A stretch of 7,124 bases of DNA from Candidatus Peregrinibacteria bacterium (lineage in GTDB: Bacteria; Patescibacteriota; Gracilibacteria; UM-FILTER-43-11). The stretch covers positions 1 to 7,124 of the forward strand of contig JACRIF010000090.1 in NCBI GenBank assembly GCA_016220125.1. The letters run 5' to 3'. The notes under the pieces are model-generated. The model did not search any database. It had not been told where the DNA came from and saw only the letters and a list, made by a program, of their open reading frames with translations. Shown in pieces: positions 1 through 5,096 of this stretch (the stretch's first letter is position 1; every line of letters starts with the position of its first letter). The translations under genes were made by a program, and so were the position numbers.

Positions 1-115
1 CGCCCCCCGTCAACTTCACCCGTCCAATGCCGAGGTCTGCAGATATGCGTGTTATCCTGAGAATCTCATCTAGAGACATCTCGTTTGAGGGCTCACCTGT
101 TTCTCCCTCTTTATG
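1..115 (-). pseudogene. moaA: MoaA-type radical SAM gene fragment (GTP 3',8-cyclase), cut at both ends
   Basis: Read on the minus strand, this piece is open from 115 down to the window edge. It encodes HKEGETGEPSNE followed by MSLDEILRITRISADLGIGR and VKLTGG, with the last base being the first base of the next codon (G, as expected for Glu). This matches MoaA just after its third cluster cysteine: the E. coli protein has a TVDEIRRVTR...LGTEKVRLTGGEP stretch at the same place, and archaeal MoaA proteins have CH(K/R)EG where this fragment has HKEG. MoaA converts GTP to the cyclic intermediate of molybdopterin synthesis. The CxxxCxxC cluster motif is missing: directly before His the frame reads Ser-Pro-Ala-Gly and reaches a TAA at 131-133. 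Homology therefore ends at the nusB start codon. The left end runs out of the window. The motif match is strong but short, so the archaeal affinity is only suggestive. Confidence 0.72.
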
Positions 116-541
116 TCCAGCTGGAGACATTTATCGCGTGTCATTGTGATGCAGAGCTTCTTTGAGCATCTGATCCGTGGCAACGACCTTCAGGCTGTTT
201 TGGAACGGAATCTTGCCGAATACGGTCAAAAAATCGCGGATCGGTCTTTTTGCGAAGGCCTCATTCGCGTCATGAAGGAAAACCAGAAGAAAATCGACAA
301 ACTGATCCACAAGCACGCCCCCGAATGGCCCCTTGAGAAGATGGATCCCGTGGAGCGCGTGATTTTGATCTTGGGCGTGTCCGAATTGCTGTATCCCGAG
401 AAGGACGTTCCGGTCAACGTGGCCATCAACGAGGCCATTGAGCTCGCCAAGAGCTATGGCGACGACAACAGCGGAAAGTTCGTCAACGGGGTGCTGAACG
501 CCGTGGCCCACGACAAGACGCTGAAGATCAAATTGAAATAG
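113..541 (+). CDS. nusB: Transcription antitermination factor NusB
   Basis: A 142-aa protein of usual NusB length, all-helical in appearance. NusB binds boxA RNA with S10 (NusE) and helps RNA polymerase read through rRNA operons. The N-terminus has RHLSRVIVMQSFFEH, close to the family start (MSxRHLSRxxxxQxLYE), and the C-terminal half has the family signature: ERVILILGVSELLYP at about 81-95, VPVNVAINEAIELAKSYG at 99-116, then KFVNGVLNAVA at 122-132. The start ATG at 113 is the only sensible one, but the first residues read MSSW before RHLSR, and the ATG coincides with the end of the MoaA homology on the other strand. The first 3-4 residues and everything upstream may therefore not be native. 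There is no Shine-Dalgarno sequence. Downstream, rnc follows after 101 bases, a neighbour that also acts on rRNA. Confidence 0.93.
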   Translation: MSSWRHLSRVIVMQSFFEHLIRGNDLQAVLERNLAEYGQKIADRSFCEGLIRVMKENQKKIDKLIHKHAPEWPLEKMDPVERVILILGVSELLYPEKDVPVNVAINEAIELAKSYGDDNSGKFVNGVLNAVAHDKTLKIKLK

Positions 542-573
542 ATTCGGATAGGTGGCCGGATTGGCGACCGAAT

Positions 574-603
574 GGGCGTACTGATTGATTAGGCCCTTTT
601 TTT
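574..603 (+). terminator. Weak terminator-like hairpin between nusB and rnc
   Basis: GGGC at 574-577 can pair with GCCC at 593-596, and seven T follow at 597-603. The T-run is right for an intrinsic terminator, but the stem is only 4 bp around a 15-nt loop. A wider pairing of ATTCGG (542-547) with CCGAAT (568-573) lies just upstream. It may terminate nusB or attenuate read-through into rnc; folding energy would decide. Confidence 0.33.
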
Positions 604-642
604 GTGCGACAATTTCGTCGTTCGAAACCCTTATCCGTTTCT

Positions 643-1323
643 ATGTACGCCACCCTCGAAAAAAAAATCGGCATCAAATTCAAAAACCAGGATCTCCTGA
701 GGAACGCCTTTGTCCACCGCTCCTATTTGAACGAGCATCGCGAGCTGGGCTGGGAAAACAACGAGCGCGCCGAGTTTTTGGGCGATGCGGTGCTTGAGTT
801 GGTGACCACGGAATATCTTTATTCCCATTTTCCGAATCCGGAAGGGGATTTGACCAACTGGCGTTCGGCCCTGGTGAAGGGTGAAACCCTCTCGAAAATC
901 GCGCGCGAGCTCAAACTTGGCGAATACCTGTTCCTGAGCCGTGGTGAGGAGGGGTCCGGAGGCCGGGAGAAGGATTATCTGCTGGCCAACGTGTTCGAGG
1001 CCCTCATCGGGGTCATCTATTTGGAGCATGGCTACGCCAAGGCCCAAAAGTTCATCGAAAAATTCCTGCTGGTCCATTTGGAGAACATTTTGAAGCGGGG
1101 CGAGCACATCGACGCCAAATCCAAGCTCCAGGAACTAGCCCAGGACAAAATGATGACCACCCCCGTCTACAAGCTGATTTCCGAGGAGGGCCCGGACCAT
1201 GACAAGCTTTTCACCATGGGCGCCACCATCGGCGACCGCGTGGTGGGGAAGGGGAGTGGCGGCAACAAGCAGGCGGCCGAGCAGAAAGCCGCCGAGGACG
1301 CGCTGAAGCGGCTCAAGTGGTGA
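643..1323 (+). CDS. rnc: Ribonuclease III
   Basis: A 226-aa double-strand-specific endoribonuclease, exactly the usual length. It cleaves rRNA precursors and structured mRNAs. The RNase III domain (about 5-150) carries HRSYLNEH at 25-32 and the signature ERAEFLGDAVLEL at 41-53, with the metal-binding Glu44 and Asp48. The second acidic pair lies in LLANVFEALIG: Glu119 is present, but the position of the family's second catalytic Asp (E. coli D114) is Asn116. A dsRNA-binding domain fills about 156-224, ending in GNKQAAEQKAAEDALKRL. The start is placed at ATG 643 because MYATLEKKIGIKFKNQDLL matches the family N-terminus; a GTG at 604 would add 13 unrelated residues. No Shine-Dalgarno sequence precedes the ATG. 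It ends in TGA at the expected place. Its neighbour nusB also serves rRNA synthesis. Confidence 0.95.
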   Translation: MYATLEKKIGIKFKNQDLLRNAFVHRSYLNEHRELGWENNERAEFLGDAVLELVTTEYLYSHFPNPEGDLTNWRSALVKGETLSKIARELKLGEYLFLSRGEEGSGGREKDYLLANVFEALIGVIYLEHGYAKAQKFIEKFLLVHLENILKRGEHIDAKSKLQELAQDKMMTTPVYKLISEEGPDHDKLFTMGATIGDRVVGKGSGGNKQAAEQKAAEDALKRLKW

Positions 1324-1346
1324 TTTAAATTCTCAGACATGGCAAA

Positions 1347-1375
1347 CAGCGATCCGATGTGTCATCGGATCGCTG
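1347..1375. repeat. Perfect 13-bp inverted repeat downstream of rnc
   Basis: CAGCGATCCGATG (1347-1359) and its exact reverse complement (1363-1375) flank a 3-nt centre. It lies 23 bases after the rnc stop, between two converging genes. Neither side has a T-run, so it is not a canonical intrinsic terminator in either direction. It may be an RNase-III-type stem, a 3'-end barrier protecting transcripts, or a protein-binding palindrome. Confidence 0.7.
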
Positions 1376-1404
1376 GATGCGTATTTTGGGTTGGGCAACT
1401 CCTT

Positions 1405-1422
1405 CCCCGATGGCAATCGGGG
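1405..1422. repeat. 7-bp hairpin with GGCA loop between converging genes
   Basis: CCCCGAT (1405-1411) pairs with ATCGGGG (1416-1422) around GGCA. CTT (1402-1404) and AAG (1425-1427) could extend it past a 2-nt bulge. It is the second of three consecutive hairpins between rnc and the minus-strand gene. No T-run follows on either strand. Confidence 0.6.
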
Positions 1423-1428
1423 TGAAGT

Positions 1429-1444
1429 GAGCCACGGTTGGCTC
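1429..1444. repeat. 6-bp hairpin touching the stop codon of the minus-strand gene
   Basis: GAGCCA (1429-1434) pairs with TGGCTC (1439-1444) around CGGT. The right arm ends at the last base of the TAG stop of the minus-strand gene, so on that transcript the stem begins in the stop codon. It is the third hairpin of the convergent spacer and could mark the 3' end of that transcript, although there is no T-run. Confidence 0.5.
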
Positions 1445-1923
1445 TAGGCCTTGATGGTCACCGAGGCGCTGTACAGCTCGGAGGGGTCCTCGGGGTTGTC
1501 GGAATCCGTCTTTGGAATCTCGGTCTCCCGGATCACCTTGAGGAACTTCTCCTTGGCCTTCAGGTTGCCGAACAGGATCGACAGGTAGGTGTCCTTTCGG
1601 AAATCCACCTGAACGATGTCCTTGGCGAAGTCCCCGATGCTGAGCATGAAGATCGGCTGGAGCTTGTCTCCGTCCGCAGGGGTGAGCGGAGTGATGCTCA
1701 CCTTCAGGCGGCGATCGTGCGAAAGCTTTTCGCCCCCCTTGATGTCGTTGAACTCCTCCAAAGGTGTTCCCTTCACCACCTCCAGGCTGACGATGCCTTC
1801 CGTACGGTTGAGGCGGGACCACAGCAGGGCCTTCCCCAGGCGTTTGATCGCCTGGATGACCTGGCTGTAGCTCTCTTGTCCGAAATGGACACTGCGCTTC
1901 TCTGTCTGTTGGCCGTTCTTCAT
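1444..1923 (-). CDS. Unrecognised soluble 159-aa protein
   Basis: I do not recognise this family. The protein is charged, has no cysteine, no signal peptide and no membrane segment, so it is probably cytoplasmic. Its pattern suggests an N-terminal helix (about 16-38, SYSQVIQAIKRLGKALLW), then alternating strands (EGIVSLEVV 42-50, RLKVSITPL 72-80, IFMLSIGDFAKDIVQVDF 91-108, TYLSILFGN 112-120), a helix (KAKEKFLKVIRETEI 122-136) and an acidic linker before a final strand (ELYSASVTIKA). The ATG at 1923 is well supported: a strong purine-rich ribosome binding site precedes it, and a consensus promoter lies about 60 bases upstream. It is therefore its own transcription unit, downstream of the jag terminator and converging on rnc. 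Good expression signals and reading-frame integrity argue that it is real; the function is unknown. Confidence 0.82.
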   Translation of the reverse strand: MKNGQQTEKRSVHFGQESYSQVIQAIKRLGKALLWSRLNRTEGIVSLEVVKGTPLEEFNDIKGGEKLSHDRRLKVSITPLTPADGDKLQPIFMLSIGDFAKDIVQVDFRKDTYLSILFGNLKAKEKFLKVIRETEIPKTDSDNPEDPSELYSASVTIKA

Positions 1924-1929
1924 TGTGTT

Positions 1930-1940
1930 CCCCTCTCCTC
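1930..1940 (-). promoter_or_regulatory. Strong Shine-Dalgarno sequence
   Basis: The minus strand reads GAGGAGAGGGG, ending six bases before the ATG at 1923. It is the only clear Shine-Dalgarno sequence before any gene start in this window, and it fixes the start of the unrecognised protein. Confidence 0.8.
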
Positions 1941-1981
1941 GGTTGAGCCTATGTTGACTAAGAGCAAAAATACGCGGGTTT

Positions 1982-2009
1982 ATTATACTTATCTTTTTAA
2001 TTTTGTCAA
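1982..2009 (-). promoter_or_regulatory. Consensus sigma-70 promoter
   Basis: On the minus strand a perfect -35 TTGACA (2009-2004) is followed after 16 bases by a perfect -10 TATAAT (1987-1982). Initiation would fall near 1975, giving a leader of about 50 nt before the ATG at 1923. The -35 box directly adjoins the T-run of the jag terminator. Confidence 0.85.
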
Positions 2010-2035
2010 ATAAACCCCTTTTCCTAGAAATGGGG
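2008..2035 (-). terminator. Intrinsic terminator after jag
   Basis: On the minus strand CCCC (2035-2032) pairs with GGGG (2018-2015). After one A-A mismatch, TTT-AAA continues the stem around a CTAGG loop, and TTTATTT follows (2014-2008). It lies 23 bases past the jag stop and ends the rpmH-rnpA-yidC-jag unit just before the next promoter. Confidence 0.6.
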
Positions 2036-2058
2036 CAAATTCCACAGTCCGATTCCGA

Positions 2059-2520
2059 CTAAACGGGCAGGATCACCACCTGACGGCTTTCTCCTTCCCC
2101 CACGCTGTCGGTTTTGACTTTTCCCTTGAAAGGCTTGGTGTTGGCCAAGTGGGTGTGCACCTTTCGGCGGAAATAGGCATTCATGGGAGGCAAGCGGATC
2201 TCGCGATGCTCGGCCAGGGCCAATTCGGCCTTGCGCTCGGCCAAGTGGATCACGCTTTCCTCCTGCCGTCGCTTGTAGCTGTCGACATCGAGAATGATTT
2301 GGGTTTCGCTGCTCACGCCCTGCTTCCAGACCAGGCATTTCAGGATATGCTGAAGGGCGCCGATGGTTTCGCCGTGCCAACCGATGAGCAGGCTGGAGCT
2401 TTCGGTTTCGATTTCGGTGTAGTAGGCGTTTTCGCCCTCTTTTGTGATTTTCACCCCCGTGTACGAAATTTTCATCACGTTGAGCAATTTCTCCAGTGTT
2501 TCCTTGATGAGCAGTTCCAT
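2059..2520 (-). CDS. jag: KH-R3H RNA-binding protein Jag/KhpB
   Basis: A 153-aa RNA-binding protein of the Jag (SpoIIIJ-associated, KhpB/EloR) family. In Firmicutes this protein works with KhpA in RNA regulation and control of cell elongation. A KH domain (about 30-80) holds the GxxG loop as GWHG at 47-50, within LLIGWHGETIGALQHIL. An R3H domain (about 88-151) contains the Rx3H pair R118/H122 in the segment PPMNAYFRRKVHTHL, then VKTDSVGEGESRQVVI near the end, typical of the family. The N-terminal Jag_N domain found in many homologues is absent; the protein starts almost directly with the KH fold. The gene follows yidC by 62 bases with no obvious promoter, matching the usual yidC-jag pairing. 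The start codon lacks a Shine-Dalgarno sequence. Confidence 0.9.
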   Translation of the reverse strand: MELLIKETLEKLLNVMKISYTGVKITKEGENAYYTEIETESSSLLIGWHGETIGALQHILKCLVWKQGVSSETQIILDVDSYKRRQEESVIHLAERKAELALAEHREIRLPPMNAYFRRKVHTHLANTKPFKGKVKTDSVGEGESRQVVILPV

Positions 2521-2574
2521 AAATTCGTTGGGTTCATTTCTTTGTAAGCAGTCTATCCAAAAACGCGGTTGCGA

Positions 2575-2599
2575 TCAATCGCTTATTGCGCGCGATTGA
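2575..2599. repeat. 8-bp inverted repeat across the yidC stop codon
   Basis: TCAATCGC (2575-2582) and GCGATTGA (2592-2599) flank 9 bases that include the TAA stop of yidC (2583-2585 on the plus strand). There is no T-run. It could be a processing or translational-coupling structure between yidC and jag, or chance. Confidence 0.35.
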
Positions 2600-3734
2600 C
2601 CACCATTTGCTGGCCCACGGCGAACAGGGTGGAAATTCCCCAGTAGAAACCAACGGCCGCGGGAAGGCCCGCCGCGAACACGCCGATCATCACGGGCAGG
2701 ACATACTGCATCATTTTGTTCATCATGGCGGCCTGGCCTTGGGGCGCGGATTTGTTCTTGGCGAAACTGAGCCTGATTTGCAGGAACTGGAGCACGCCGA
2801 GCACGATCGGCAGGGCCAGCGCATTCACTTTGGTCAGATGCAAACCGAAGAAAACGGTGTTGATCGTGGCCGGATCGAAGAGCTTGAGCGACCCGTAAAG
2901 CAGCTGGGGATCCACGTTGAGGCCCCCTTTCACCACATAGAACAGCGCGATCAAAATGGGGAATTGGATGAGCATCGGCAGGCAGCTGCCCATGGGGTTC
3001 ACCTTGTGCTCCTTCCAAATTTTCATCGTCTCCTCCGCGAGCACTTGGGGGTTGTCCTTGTGCTTCAGTTTCAGCGCCTCCAGCTGGGGTTGGATGACCT
3101 GGAGCGCCCTTTGGGATTTGAGCGCCTTCTGGTTGGGCACCAGCAGGATCAGCTTGATGAGCGTGGTCAGCAACAGAATGGCCCATCCCAGGTTGTGGCC
3201 GGGAATATAGGCGATGAAGAAGAACAGGGTATTGAGGATGGGGCGGAACAAAATTGCATCCCATGCCCTCTGAAAAGCATTCGGAGGCGTGACCTCAAAT
3301 TCGTGGGAATAGACCTTCTCCTTCCCCTGGAGCGTGGTGTTGAGGCTTATTCTGTATTTTCCCAATTCCGCGAAGAGATCCTTGTCCCATTTCGCGAAGG
3401 ACAGTTGGGATTTCCCTTGTGGAAGAAGCACGATGTCCTTGGAATCCTCGCACAGCGAGGCGTTCTTGAGCACCGACTCCTTTTTCAGCCATTCCCCGTT
3501 TGCGTAAAACTCCACCGTCAGCGGGTTTTTGGGGCACTCGTTTTTGACGGTGATGGTTTCGGCGGTCAGGTTTTGTAGGGTGATAGCCACCTCTTTTCCA
3601 AGGGTGATCGACGACTTTGACGAAATCACCAACCCTCCTTGCGGATTGGGCGTGGCCTCGTTTTTCCCGAACAACTGAAGCACCAACAGGAAGACGAGCA
3701 TAAAAAACAGGATGCGCACGACTTTACTTTGCAT
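2583..3734 (-). CDS. yidC: Membrane protein insertase YidC
   Basis: A 383-aa YidC/Oxa1/Alb3-family insertase, which helps membrane proteins enter and fold in the cytoplasmic membrane, alone or with SecYEG. Residues 6-22 form the first membrane segment. Residues 25-150 form a short extracytoplasmic domain with a beta-sandwich look. The conserved insertase core begins at AFQRAWDAILFRPILN (153-168). A membrane segment at 182-199 is followed by a cytoplasmic helical hairpin (200-245), then the family stretch KVNPMGSCLPMLIQFPILIA (244-263), and further segments at about 292-318 and 342-378. The groove position usually held by Arg (SpoIIIJ R73, E. coli R366) appears to be Lys194 in LLLTTLIKLILLVP. 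The start overlaps the 3' end of rnpA by 11 bases, which suggests coupled translation; no yidD intervenes. Confidence 0.95.
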   Translation of the reverse strand: MQSKVVRILFFMLVFLLVLQLFGKNEATPNPQGGLVISSKSSITLGKEVAITLQNLTAETITVKNECPKNPLTVEFYANGEWLKKESVLKNASLCEDSKDIVLLPQGKSQLSFAKWDKDLFAELGKYRISLNTTLQGKEKVYSHEFEVTPPNAFQRAWDAILFRPILNTLFFFIAYIPGHNLGWAILLLTTLIKLILLVPNQKALKSQRALQVIQPQLEALKLKHKDNPQVLAEETMKIWKEHKVNPMGSCLPMLIQFPILIALFYVVKGGLNVDPQLLYGSLKLFDPATINTVFFGLHLTKVNALALPIVLGVLQFLQIRLSFAKNKSAPQGQAAMMNKMMQYVLPVMIGVFAAGLPAAVGFYWGISTLFAVGQQMVVNRAQ

Positions 3735-4071
3735 GGGTGTTCAAGGTGTTAATGAATGCGACAATATCCTGGTTCAATTCCTCGAAGGTGGGATTCCGTT
3801 GCGCGACCGAGGATTTCGCGGAGATCAGTACATCGAAATTCGCCCCAAGGGAAGGAAGGCTTAACCTTAGCGCCTCGTGGATCTGTCGGCGCAATCGATT
3901 CCGAACCACAGCCCTCTTGTCGATTTTTTTGCTGATGTTGACGGCAAAGCGACTGGCATCCCCCCCCTTCCTATATCGGAACAACAGAAGATTGCCCCTG
4001 TGGATCATTCCCATTTTGGCCAATCGTCCGATCATCTCCGAGTCGCCGATGCGATTGCGACGGCTGAGCAT
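3724..4071 (-). CDS. rnpA: Ribonuclease P protein component
   Basis: A 115-aa basic protein that binds the RNase P RNA and aids removal of tRNA 5' leaders. The family's RNR motif is clear: NISKKIDKRAVVRNRLRRQI at about 45-64, on the helix that contacts RNA. The N-terminus (LSRRNRIGDSEMI) fits the family pattern, with Arg-rich start and the F-x-x-V-like residues that follow. The start ATG is at 4069-4071, four bases after the rpmH stop, and the C-terminus overlaps yidC. No Shine-Dalgarno sequence is seen, so translation may be coupled to rpmH. Length is normal. Confidence 0.94.
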   Translation of the reverse strand: MLSRRNRIGDSEMIGRLAKMGMIHRGNLLLFRYRKGGDASRFAVNISKKIDKRAVVRNRLRRQIHEALRLSLPSLGANFDVLISAKSSVAQRNPTFEELNQDIVAFINTLNTHAK

Positions 4072-4075
4072 GAAA

Positions 4076-4204
4076 TTAGACGGTCAACTTATGGCGACCC
4101 TTGGAACGCCTGCGGTTAACGACGGAACGACCTGTGGGGGAGTCCATGCGCTTGAGAAAGCCATGCCTCTTGACCCGAAGTCTTTTATTACCTTTACTTA
4201 GCAT
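4076..4204 (-). CDS. rpmH: Ribosomal protein bL34
   Basis: A 42-aa very basic large-subunit protein. The core HGFLKRMDSPTGRSVVNRRR and the ending KGRHKLTV match the bL34 pattern (HGFxxRMxTxxGRxVLxxRRxKGRxxLxV). The start is set at ATG 4202-4204, giving MLSKGNKRLRVKRHGF; the open frame extends to a TTG at 4258, but that would add 18 unusual residues and overlap the -35 box. The usual MKRTYQPS opening is replaced by MLSKGNKR. It is the first gene of the rpmH-rnpA-yidC-jag unit, which normally sits next to the chromosome origin. Confidence 0.93.
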   Translation of the reverse strand: MLSKGNKRLRVKRHGFLKRMDSPTGRSVVNRRRSKGRHKLTV

Positions 4205-4229
4205 TGGAAACCATTTAAAAAGCGGTGTT

Positions 4230-4258
4230 AGCTTAAAACGCCCCCACGAAAAAGTCAA
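4230..4258 (-). promoter_or_regulatory. Probable promoter of rpmH-rnpA-yidC-jag
   Basis: On the minus strand TTGACT (4258-4253) is followed after 17 bases by TAAGCT (4235-4230). This would start transcription near 4223, about 19 bases before the rpmH ATG. The -10 box is weak, matching at the conserved TA...T positions. No other promoter of similar quality lies before rpmH. Confidence 0.55.
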
Positions 4259-4303
4259 CCGCTTTGGAAAATCGCTTCCCTCTCTCGCCAGGTTTTGAGT
4301 GGC

Positions 4304-5044
4304 TTAGTTGAAGTAGCTATCCACAAAATCCTTCGCCTTTTTCAGGCTTTTCACCACCTTGTCGTCATCGCCCTCCATCAGTTCGGCGGGGCGGACGCGG
4401 ATGCTGAAGACGCCCTGATAACCGTTGGATTTCAATTTTTTGATGAAGCTTTCGAGTGGCAGGACTCCCTCGTTTGGAAGGGAATAGTCCTTGTGATGGC
4501 GCACGTTTGAAAGGTGCACATGCACCACCAGTTTTTTCAGATGCTCATAAAAGCGGAGCAGGTCCGTTTTTTTGGCCGCGGTCGCCGAGGTGTCGATGGC
4601 CACCATCCCGAAATTCTTGAGATCCGTGATGTTGTTCATGGCGCGGCTGGGCAGGAAGCCCAAAAAGGTTTCACCGCCCGTGTTGATGAGCGCGATTTGG
4701 ATGCCCTTTTTCCTTCGCAGCAAGGGAGCCTCCTTTTTCAACCATCGGGTGAAGGAAAAATCCGTGATTTTGGGCGGGGTGATCACGACCACGGGGCACT
4801 CCAGGAACACGGCCATGCTGATCACATGCTCCACGCTTTTCTGGGAACCGTTTTCCGGGGCGTGCAACGCGAGCACCGGCAAATCATGTTGCTCGGACAG
4901 TTTCTTGATGTATTCGGCATTCTGGGTATCGAAGTCGTTTTTGTCCACGGCGATCTCGATTCCATCGTAGTTCGCCTCTTTGGCGAACTCGAAAATGCGA
5001 TTCAATCCGTAGCGGTGCAACGAGGAGGTGTGCAGTGCGATCAT
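4304..5044 (-). CDS. Sugar phosphate isomerase/epimerase-like TIM-barrel protein
   Basis: A 246-aa protein that fits the xylose-isomerase-like/AP-endonuclease-2 TIM barrel. Typical landmarks in order: an opening strand (MIALHTSSLH), YDGIEIAVD at 26-34, LPVLALHAPENG at 55-66, a run of strand-helix units, VHVHLSN at 174-180, a Gly-rich loop (NEG 191-193), and a final GYQGVFSIRV strand at 208-217. Members usually bind a divalent metal through Glu, Asp/His, His and a last Glu. Here the expected Glu-Asn after strand 5 reads LINTGG (119-124), the expected D-x-x-H reads DTSAT (151-155), and the last strand has SIRV instead of a Glu. Metal-dependent isomerase activity is therefore doubtful and the substrate unknown. 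It has its own promoter and no Shine-Dalgarno sequence, and ends 46 bases before the rpmH promoter with no terminator seen. Confidence 0.75.
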   Translation of the reverse strand: MIALHTSSLHRYGLNRIFEFAKEANYDGIEIAVDKNDFDTQNAEYIKKLSEQHDLPVLALHAPENGSQKSVEHVISMAVFLECPVVVITPPKITDFSFTRWLKKEAPLLRRKKGIQIALINTGGETFLGFLPSRAMNNITDLKNFGMVAIDTSATAAKKTDLLRFYEHLKKLVVHVHLSNVRHHKDYSLPNEGVLPLESFIKKLKSNGYQGVFSIRVRPAELMEGDDDKVVKSLKKAKDFVDSYFN

Positions 5045-5067
5045 TTTTTTGGTTTTTATATCCTAAT

Positions 5068-5096
5068 ATTATATCAGATTCAGAGATAATTTTCAA
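5068..5096 (-). promoter_or_regulatory. Near-consensus sigma-70 promoter
   Basis: On the minus strand TTGAAA (5096-5091) and a perfect TATAAT (5073-5068) are spaced by 17 bases. Initiation would be near 5061, giving a leader of about 17 nt before the ATG at 5044. The -35 box contains the TGA stop of the upstream gene, so the two genes are packed end to end while keeping separate promoters. Confidence 0.8.

Noticed and set aside
1321..1323. TGA read as glycine (SR1/Gracilibacteria code)
   Set aside because: rnc ends at TGA at exactly the family length, with no homology beyond, and the 158-aa protein also ends in TGA.
1438..2013. A 191-codon plus-strand frame opposite the unknown 159-aa gene
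   Set aside because: The minus frame has a consensus promoter and ribosome binding site leading to its ATG; the plus frame has neither and runs through the promoter and into the jag terminator.
2586..3578. A 330-codon plus-strand open frame opposite yidC
   Set aside because: yidC is unmistakable on the minus strand; the plus frame has shadow composition and no motifs.
4205..4258. N-terminal extension of bL34 to a TTG at 4258
   Set aside because: The added residues are hydrophobic and unlike bL34, and the TTG lies in the -35 box; ATG 4204 gives a normal 42-aa protein.
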